This document shows, piece after piece, positions 7,601 to 10,732 of a DNA stretch of 10,732 nt (position 1 is the first letter of the stretch; the number at the start of each line of letters is the position of its first letter). The notes below the pieces were generated by a model, which did no database searches, was not told the DNA's origin, and saw only the letters and a list, made by a program, of their open reading frames with translations. Origin of the DNA: Desulfuromonadales bacterium C00003068 (GTDB lineage: Bacteria > Desulfobacterota > Desulfuromonadia > Desulfuromonadales > Desulfuromonadaceae); NCBI GenBank assembly GCA_001751155.1, contig MAXR01000086.1, positions 1,670-12,401 on the forward strand, read 5' to 3'. Position numbers and translations under genes: made by a program.

Positions 7601-7709
7601 TCTGATCGCCTGCCCTGTTAGGAACAAACCAACTCGGCACATCGCCGCGTAAATAGATGCCACCTTGCGGATGGTCGAGCCGTTGCCATGCCGTTACATC
7701 AAAACTCAT
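4695..7709 (-). CDS. Radical SAM + ArsM-like methyltransferase + DUF5714-like fusion protein
   Basis: A 1004-residue cytoplasmic multidomain enzyme. Residues 1-75 resemble a PqqD-type segment (IYLRGDVPSWFVPN, then GDQILQQLI). Residues 82-350 form a radical SAM barrel with the cluster motif CDLSCRHC (C91, C95, C98) and the SAM-side TGGEP at 133-137. Further cysteines (C312, C363, C429, C433, C446) may hold an auxiliary SPASM-like cluster. Residues 475-690 are a class I methyltransferase: VLDLGCGSG at 514-522, VIGVDM at 538-543, LSNCVLNLSSDK at 588-599, LKPGGRLVVAD at 610-620. It has the arsenite-methyltransferase signatures YGCG (C499), SNCVLNL (C591) and GECIAGAL (C641). Residues 780-823 carry CxxC pairs typical of zinc ribbons. 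The end (GGSCAYNGICGAAVG, 900-914, then CC-x3-C) resembles DUF5714/C-GCAxxG-C-C proteins. It starts at ATG 7709 after GGTGA and is first gene of the TRAP operon. The exact reaction is unknown; domain calls are firm except the PqqD-like and SPASM parts. Confidence 0.88.
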   Translation of the reverse strand: MSFDVTAWQRLDHPQGGIYLRGDVPSWFVPNRAGDQILQQLIAGEQITDDPIVQRFLQRLPAGPPTTYLGRYANLETDRLSELWLHITNRCDLSCRHCLFTSGPQEADELSYETIVQRVDEAAELGCRVFALTGGEPFVHPRFVDIVQHIQSYAGAHVAVLTNGMSLQPVLQSVEWDWSRFHLQLSVDGLAARHDHIRGAGSFAQLQTQMKWLREQSRAFTLSMCVERDNLNDMAAVVDIAADCGASNVHFMWYFICGRGKADLYVEPTQIFAPFVEAWQRAQQRGISIDNLDALKTQVFAPPGTIHDGSGCGWNSVAIGADGALYPSAALVAVAELATPIENSLAHSWRNSDVLEQIRRSSCVSQSSPWHFILGGGDSDHSYHYAQTFVSDDPYLPLYEMLAVELIQSVAHRFDEHQGPALRLKMGDCLESCGAHGKVALLHSNCLLALTQDDSRSVVKNFYAEAVGDTKEDILNPVCYEAEIISHIPAEFRLRGYGCGSPVLDAEICPGETVLDLGCGSGVECFIAARLTGSSGQVIGVDMLDPMLDLARRGTKGVSENLGYDNLDFRKGFLEQLPVADNSVDLILSNCVLNLSSDKRRLFAEIFRVLKPGGRLVVADVVCETEPDAAIRNDEVLRGECIAGALSQKDLNGLLDESGFHAFFCLKRVSYRLVQGHPFYSLTFRAAKPEPEATVRVMYPGPFPTLQLASGQVVVPGQVFHVSAVEASAAGSQLYHLDEAGHITNVEFSSSCNCALPPQQFEEVDGAHAGKMAASEKKSQGCMVCGAPLIYETLFSRQECHYCGRHVEASENCEQGHYVCDQCHSTDSVRAIESICFSSTETDMLRLFHQVRRHPAIPLHGPQFHALVPAVILATYRNRGGKLGDTVLATGIRRGSQVIGGSCAYNGICGAAVGVGIAFSLILEANPVKADQRQTVQTVVQRVLKELADFNAARCCNRDCVVSLQQAAKLSQHYLPLPLVAQEWLPCDQHQLNSDCLGQGCPLF

Positions 7710-7763
7710 AACATTTCACCAAAATAAGATTTTCCGATAAGAGATATTAGCAACAAGGTCGCA

Positions 7764-7792
7764 ACATTACCACTACAGGACAATGGACTCAA
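7764..7792 (-). promoter_or_regulatory. Candidate sigma70 promoter for the fusion/TRAP operon
   Basis: On the minus strand TTGAGT (7787-7792) and TAATGT (7764-7769) are separated by 17 bases, about 55 bases upstream of the fusion-gene ATG. The match is moderate, and I see no obvious operator or riboswitch in the 115 bases between this gene and its upstream neighbour. Confidence 0.3.
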
Positions 7793-7812
7793 CCTTAACA
7801 ATTGAGCCATTA

Positions 7813-7839
7813 GCACAAACCAACCTATCTAGTTTGTGC
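7813..7839 (-). terminator. Perfect 8-bp hairpin at the end of the orphan gene
   Basis: GCACAAAC (7813-7820) and GTTTGTGC (7832-7839) are exact inverted repeats around an 11-base loop. The stem overlaps the last codons and the TAG stop of the minus-strand orphan gene. There is no T-run after it on either strand, so it may be a weak terminator, an mRNA 3' stabilising stem, or a protein-binding palindrome upstream of the fusion operon. Confidence 0.4.
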
Positions 7840-8193
7840 AGCAACCTCTTCGTATACCGCTAACAACCCGTCGGGTCGAAAACAACAGCTTCGTACCGTA
7901 TCGCTACCGTCATTTTTTTTCGTTGCCCAATCGATCACTTCAACTTTTTTGCGCCAATGTCGGGAAAATGTTCCACAGTGGCATTTTTCGTTTAACTGGA
8001 GCAACTCTGTCCACATTTGTTCCATATCTAACAAGTGAAAATCATCAACGGTTACGGTGGTGATTAGCCGTTTCAAGAAATAGTCCACACGTTCGATCTG
8101 TGGCTCGCCACCCACTTCAGAGCACCACTGAATAAAGGGCAACTCTTCAGTCCGTTTTTTCTCAATTTGCTGTCGTAAGTCAGTCTGATTCAC
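7825..8193 (-). CDS. Hypothetical protein, about 122 aa
   Basis: I do not recognise a family. The product is a soluble, charged protein with no signal peptide or membrane helix. It has an N-terminal helical, lysine/glutamate-rich part (LRQQIEKKRTEELPF), a middle predicted to be alpha/beta (VDYFLKRLITTVTVDDFHLLD), and a cysteine/histidine cluster, KCHCGTFSRHW, with a later CC pair (RSCCF). The cluster could bind a metal, but too few ligands are visible to be sure. The start is uncertain: the GTG at 8193 has GGGGGA four bases upstream and is my choice; an in-frame TTG at 8205 gives a 126-residue product but lacks a ribosome site, and the ATG at 8209 is in another frame. It is divergent from the FKBP gene and lies 115 bases upstream of the fusion gene on the same strand, separated by a hairpin. 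Confidence 0.65.
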   Translation of the reverse strand: MNQTDLRQQIEKKRTEELPFIQWCSEVGGEPQIERVDYFLKRLITTVTVDDFHLLDMEQMWTELLQLNEKCHCGTFSRHWRKKVEVIDWATKKNDGSDTVRSCCFRPDGLLAVYEEVAAQTR

Positions 8194-8214
8194 ACGATCC
8201 CCCAATCATTCGAT

Positions 8215-8243
8215 ACAATAAAAAATCCAAAACAAGAATGTAA
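8215..8243 (-). promoter_or_regulatory. Weak candidate promoter for the orphan gene
   Basis: Minus-strand TTACAT (8238-8243) and TATTGT (8215-8220) are 17 bases apart and lie about 22 bases upstream of the chosen GTG start. The region is AT-rich, so a chance match is quite possible. Confidence 0.22.
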
Positions 8244-8245
8244 CA

Positions 8246-8274
8246 TTGACATGCAGATAAATTCCTCATAATCT
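8246..8274 (+). promoter_or_regulatory. Near-consensus sigma70 promoter for the FKBP gene
   Basis: A perfect -35 box TTGACA (8246-8251) is followed after exactly 17 bases by TAATCT (8269-8274). Transcription would begin near 8281, giving a leader of about 26 bases that contains the ribosome site GAAAGGA (8294-8300). This suggests strong, housekeeping-type expression. Confidence 0.7.
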
Positions 8275-8306
8275 CAGAAAAACATTGTTTCTTGAAAGGA
8301 ATTTTT

Positions 8307-8789
8307 ATGTTTAATGCAAAAAAAGGGGATACTGTCAAAGTCCACTACACAGGACGACTAACAGACGGTACAGTTTTTGACACTTCGGAAGACAAAGAGC
8401 CATTGCTGTTTATGCTCGGTAAAAAAGAGGTGGTTGAAGGATTTGATGCGGCCGTTATGGGAATGGTCCCAGGTGAAAAAAAGACCGTAACCATTCAAGC
8501 GACGCAAGCCTACGGTGAATCAAAACCTAACTTAATTGAAGTGATCAAACGCAGCAACTTGCCTGCCGATGTCGATTACAAAGTGGGTTCACAAATCGAG
8601 ATCACTAATCAGGATGAATCAGTGTTTCATGTCATGGTGACCAATACAACCGATGACGAAGTCACTTTTGACGGCAATCATCCTCTCGCTGGTAAAGAAC
8701 TAATCTTTGATATCCGCGTAGAAGATGTAACGCCAAAGCTAGAATGTGAAAACAACCCCCTGGAAGCGATCATGGGGAAACTGGACTAA
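8307..8789 (+). CDS. SlyD-like FKBP-type peptidyl-prolyl isomerase, 160 aa
   Basis: Cytoplasmic folding catalyst that isomerises Xaa-Pro bonds and usually also acts as a chaperone. The FKBP core opens with KKGDTVKVHYTGRLTDGTVFD (from residue 5) and includes VVEGFDAAVMGMVPGEKKTV at about 42-61. An insert-in-flap chaperone domain occupies about residues 71-121, after which NHPLAGKEL (124-132) closes the FKBP fold; this insertion defines the SlyD-like group. The histidine/cysteine-rich metal-binding tail of E. coli SlyD is missing: the protein ends soon after VEDVTPKLE, so a nickel-delivery role is unlikely. I start at the ATG at 8307, six bases after GAAAGGA; an in-frame TTG at 8292 lies within that site and is rejected. 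The gene is monocistronic, between its own promoter and a strong terminator. Confidence 0.93.
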   Translation: MFNAKKGDTVKVHYTGRLTDGTVFDTSEDKEPLLFMLGKKEVVEGFDAAVMGMVPGEKKTVTIQATQAYGESKPNLIEVIKRSNLPADVDYKVGSQIEITNQDESVFHVMVTNTTDDEVTFDGNHPLAGKELIFDIRVEDVTPKLECENNPLEAIMGKLD

Positions 8790-8813
8790 AGTAGAGATTT
8801 ATTCTGCTGCAAA

Positions 8814-8846
8814 AAAAAGCCCGTCAACGTTGTTGGCGGGCTTTTT
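8814..8846. terminator. Bidirectional rho-independent terminator
   Basis: A 15-bp stem of AAAAAGCCCGTCAAC (8814-8828) with GTTGGCGGGCTTTTT (8832-8846), interrupted only by one T-G wobble, closes a GTT loop. Because the stem ends in A/T runs on both sides, it works for transcripts from either direction: the FKBP gene ending at 8789 and the GGDEF gene ending at 8848. Confidence 0.92.
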
Positions 8847-8847
8847 A

Positions 8848-9966
8848 CTATTCGGTAACTTCAGCGTGACAACAACAATTACGCCCTTGGTCTTTCGCTT
8901 GATATAAACAACGGTCGGCCACCTCAACCATACTATTGAGCGTTACATCGGCGACACGCTCCAATGGGCAAAAAGCAACACCAAAACTAGCGGTCAAACG
9001 GATCGACTGTGGCCCGCAATCAATTAAAAACTCTGCGACCAATTTCCTCATCCGCTCAGCCATCACTAAAGCACCGGCTTTATCCGTTTCTGGCAACACA
9101 ACTACAAACTCTTCACCACCATAGCGAGCGATCCAATCAACCCCTTGCCGCAAACTATTCGCCAAGCACTGAGCAACTTGCTTCAATACCTTGTCGCCCG
9201 TTTGGTGGCCATAATGATCATTAATCATTTTAAAATGATCGATATCACACATGACCAATGACAACGACTGGCGATAACGCTGAGCACGCTTGATTGAGCC
9301 AGGAAAGATATCATTAAAATAGCCGCGATTAAAGAGGCCTGTTAACGGATCTCGAACCGCGAGCTCAGCAATTTCAGTATTACGCTTTTTTATAGTATCT
9401 AATGCTTCATTGAGTTGACCGTTTGTCTGCTCAAGTTCTCGCTTTTGCTGCAAGGCTCCTTCATAGGTTGACAACAACAAATCAAGAATTTGCGAACGCT
9501 CAGAATTAATAACATGGCGATTACCACCGAAATAGACTTCAACGCCCGCCTCACCGATAGGGTGTGAGCGCAATTGTTGATTCAGAAGGATATTGCTAAT
9601 CTGAGCCAGCAGCAAAGCATTATCAAAGGGCTTGGTGACAAAATGGTCGGCACCACACTCCAAACCACGAACAATATCTTCTGGCTCTGATAGCTGCGTT
9701 AAGAGCACAACCGGAATATTTCTAATCTGCGGGGTGTTTTTTATCGTTTCACAGAGAGCGAAACCATCAATTTCTGGCATCAAAACATCACTAATAATCA
9801 ACGCAGGAGTGTTTGACTGCAACCATGTCAAGGCAGCATGTGCATCCTCAACATATACGGCATCAAAGCCATTATCGATCAAAAACTGCTTGAGAACGAG
9901 TGCCTGAGTATGACTATCTTCAACAATAAGCAACGTATCGGGAGCGACATCTAATAGATTAACCAT
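8848..9966 (-). CDS. Response regulator with GGDEF output (diguanylate cyclase)
   Basis: Predicted to make cyclic di-GMP from GTP when its receiver domain is phosphorylated. Numbering from the ATG at 9966 (372 aa), the receiver domain spans about 10-130, with acidic pair E16-D17, phospho-acceptor D60 (IISDVLMPEIDG), T90 and K112 (VTKPF). A long helical linker (about 140-205), including VYFGGNRHVINSE and a coiled-coil-like stretch, leads to the GGDEF domain, which begins at RDPLTGLFNRGYF and has an active-site GGEEF at 283-287. The inhibitory I-site is degenerate: the position expected to read RxxD reads QGVD, with an Arg one residue too far. The start has GGAA about six bases upstream; a TTG at 9978 would add only four residues. 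It follows cheB by 49 bases without a terminator, suggesting that a chemosensory kinase phosphorylates it, as in WspR. Confidence 0.93.
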   Translation of the reverse strand: MVNLLDVAPDTLLIVEDSHTQALVLKQFLIDNGFDAVYVEDAHAALTWLQSNTPALIISDVLMPEIDGFALCETIKNTPQIRNIPVVLLTQLSEPEDIVRGLECGADHFVTKPFDNALLLAQISNILLNQQLRSHPIGEAGVEVYFGGNRHVINSERSQILDLLLSTYEGALQQKRELEQTNGQLNEALDTIKKRNTEIAELAVRDPLTGLFNRGYFNDIFPGSIKRAQRYRQSLSLVMCDIDHFKMINDHYGHQTGDKVLKQVAQCLANSLRQGVDWIARYGGEEFVVVLPETDKAGALVMAERMRKLVAEFLIDCGPQSIRLTASFGVAFCPLERVADVTLNSMVEVADRCLYQAKDQGRNCCCHAEVTE

Positions 9967-10015
9967 ATAAATTTCCAAGAATTATTAGCCCAAATGGATT
10001 CACAAATGGGGTGAT

Positions 10016-10732
10016 TCATTTAGCAGCTAACGCTACAAGCTGCAGACCAATTTTTGCCGGGGGCAAATGGTAATCGCCGACACCAAGCTGTGCCGCGGCA
10101 CCAGGCATGCCGTAAACAACACAACTTGCTTGATCCTGAACCAGTGTCACAGCCCCAGTGTTTTTCATTGCCAACATCTCTTGAGCACCGTCGCGCCCCA
10201 TACCCGTTAACATAACACCAATCGCTTTTTTGCCATAATTTTGTGCAGTACTGCCGAAAAGATAAGAAACGGCTGGCCGTACACTATGGAAAGGGGGATC
10301 GTAATTCAATGAAAGAACCCCTTGTCGATTAATACCCAAATGAGCACCATCAGGAGCAAAATATACCCGCCCAGCTTGCACCGTTTCTCCAGCATTGGCA
10401 ACGGAAATAGGTAGCGCACAGCTTTGCGATAACCACTTAACCATCCCAGCAATAAAACCGACGGAAATATGCTGGACAACGACAATGGGTAAAGGAAAAT
10501 CGGCAGGCAACTCACGCAACAAGGTCTGTAGCGCAACGGGCCCCCCTGTTGAAGAACCGATAACAACTAAACGATAGTCCAAGACTTTCTTAGCCACGGC
10601 ATGAACCATTACCGGCGGTGCTACAACAGTAAGCTTTGACACTTTTACTCCCGCCATTTCACGCAATGTCCTGATAAAGGTCTCGGCTTCCTGTTGGGCA
10701 TGTGCTGACCCTGGCCCAGGGGGCTTAGGCAC
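10016..10732 (-). CDS. cheB: CheB protein-glutamate methylesterase, N-terminus off the window
   Basis: Removes methyl groups from (and deamidates) glutamates of chemoreceptors, resetting adaptation. Only the last 238 residues are in view. They begin in the linker after a receiver domain (VPKPPGP is typical of its end) and contain the whole methylesterase domain. The catalytic triad is visible: Ser in IGSSTGGP (S61 of the visible part), His in VVQHIS (H88) and Asp in LTGMGRDGA (D181). The stop is TGA at 10016-10018. The frame is open to the window edge and its first codon there, GTG, is not a credible start. A receiver domain upstream is therefore expected but not seen. The diguanylate cyclase gene follows 49 bases downstream on the same strand. 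It could be a standard CheB or the WspF-type of an alternative pathway. Confidence 0.93.
   Translation of the reverse strand: MPKPPGPGSAHAQQEAETFIRTLREMAGVKVSKLTVVAPPVMVHAVAKKVLDYRLVVIGSSTGGPVALQTLLRELPADFPLPIVVVQHISVGFIAGMVKWLSQSCALPISVANAGETVQAGRVYFAPDGAHLGINRQGVLSLNYDPPFHSVRPAVSYLFGSTAQNYGKKAIGVMLTGMGRDGAQEMLAMKNTGAVTLVQDQASCVVYGMPGAAAQLGVGDYHLPPAKIGLQLVALAAK

Noticed and set aside
9967..10015. CCCA/TGGG repeat between cheB and the GGDEF gene as a terminator.
   Set aside because: Only four pairs and no T-run; co-transcription is more likely.

Overview
The window looks like a chromosomal segment of a marine or sedimentary anaerobe of the Desulfuromonas/Pelobacter/Geobacter kind. This is inferred from gene style only: a TRAP transporter next to a radical SAM enzyme, a short DHH phosphoesterase of the 'exopolyphosphatase-related' type, a SlyD-like FKBP, and a CheB methylesterase next to a REC-GGDEF protein with a characteristic helical linker. 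Base composition is moderate and even. I see no tRNA, rRNA, CRISPR array, insertion sequence, integrase or other sign of recent transfer.

Layout. Positions 97-635 (+) hold a small unrecognised protein and a YbcJ-type S4 RNA-binding protein, closed by a strong hairpin at 741-773. Genes from 7709 down to 798 read on the minus strand. First comes a 1004-residue fusion protein (radical SAM, then ArsM-like methyltransferase, then a zinc-ribbon/DUF5714-like region). A complete TRAP transporter follows (DctP lipoprotein, DctQ, DctM), then, after an 80-base gap, a DHH/DHHA1 phosphoesterase. An unrecognised minus-strand gene (7825-8193) is divergent from a plus-strand SlyD-like FKBP (8307-8789) that has a near-consensus promoter. 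A bidirectional terminator (8814-8846) separates the FKBP from a minus-strand signalling pair at the right edge: the C-terminal part of CheB and a REC-GGDEF diguanylate cyclase.

How the genes may work together. The fusion gene and the three TRAP genes are spaced or overlapped like one operon (47 bases, 3 bases, then a 4-base overlap). The simplest reading is an importer feeding, or being served by, an unusual SAM-dependent enzyme. The methyltransferase part retains the three cysteines that bind As(III) in ArsM/AS3MT and is preceded in the same chain by a radical SAM domain. Arsenic or another thiophilic substrate is therefore a testable hypothesis, not a conclusion. This operon is the most likely place for an undescribed system. 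The CheB/REC-GGDEF pair matches the wspF-wspR order of Wsp-type chemosensory systems that drive cyclic-di-GMP synthesis; the rest of such a system would lie beyond the right edge.
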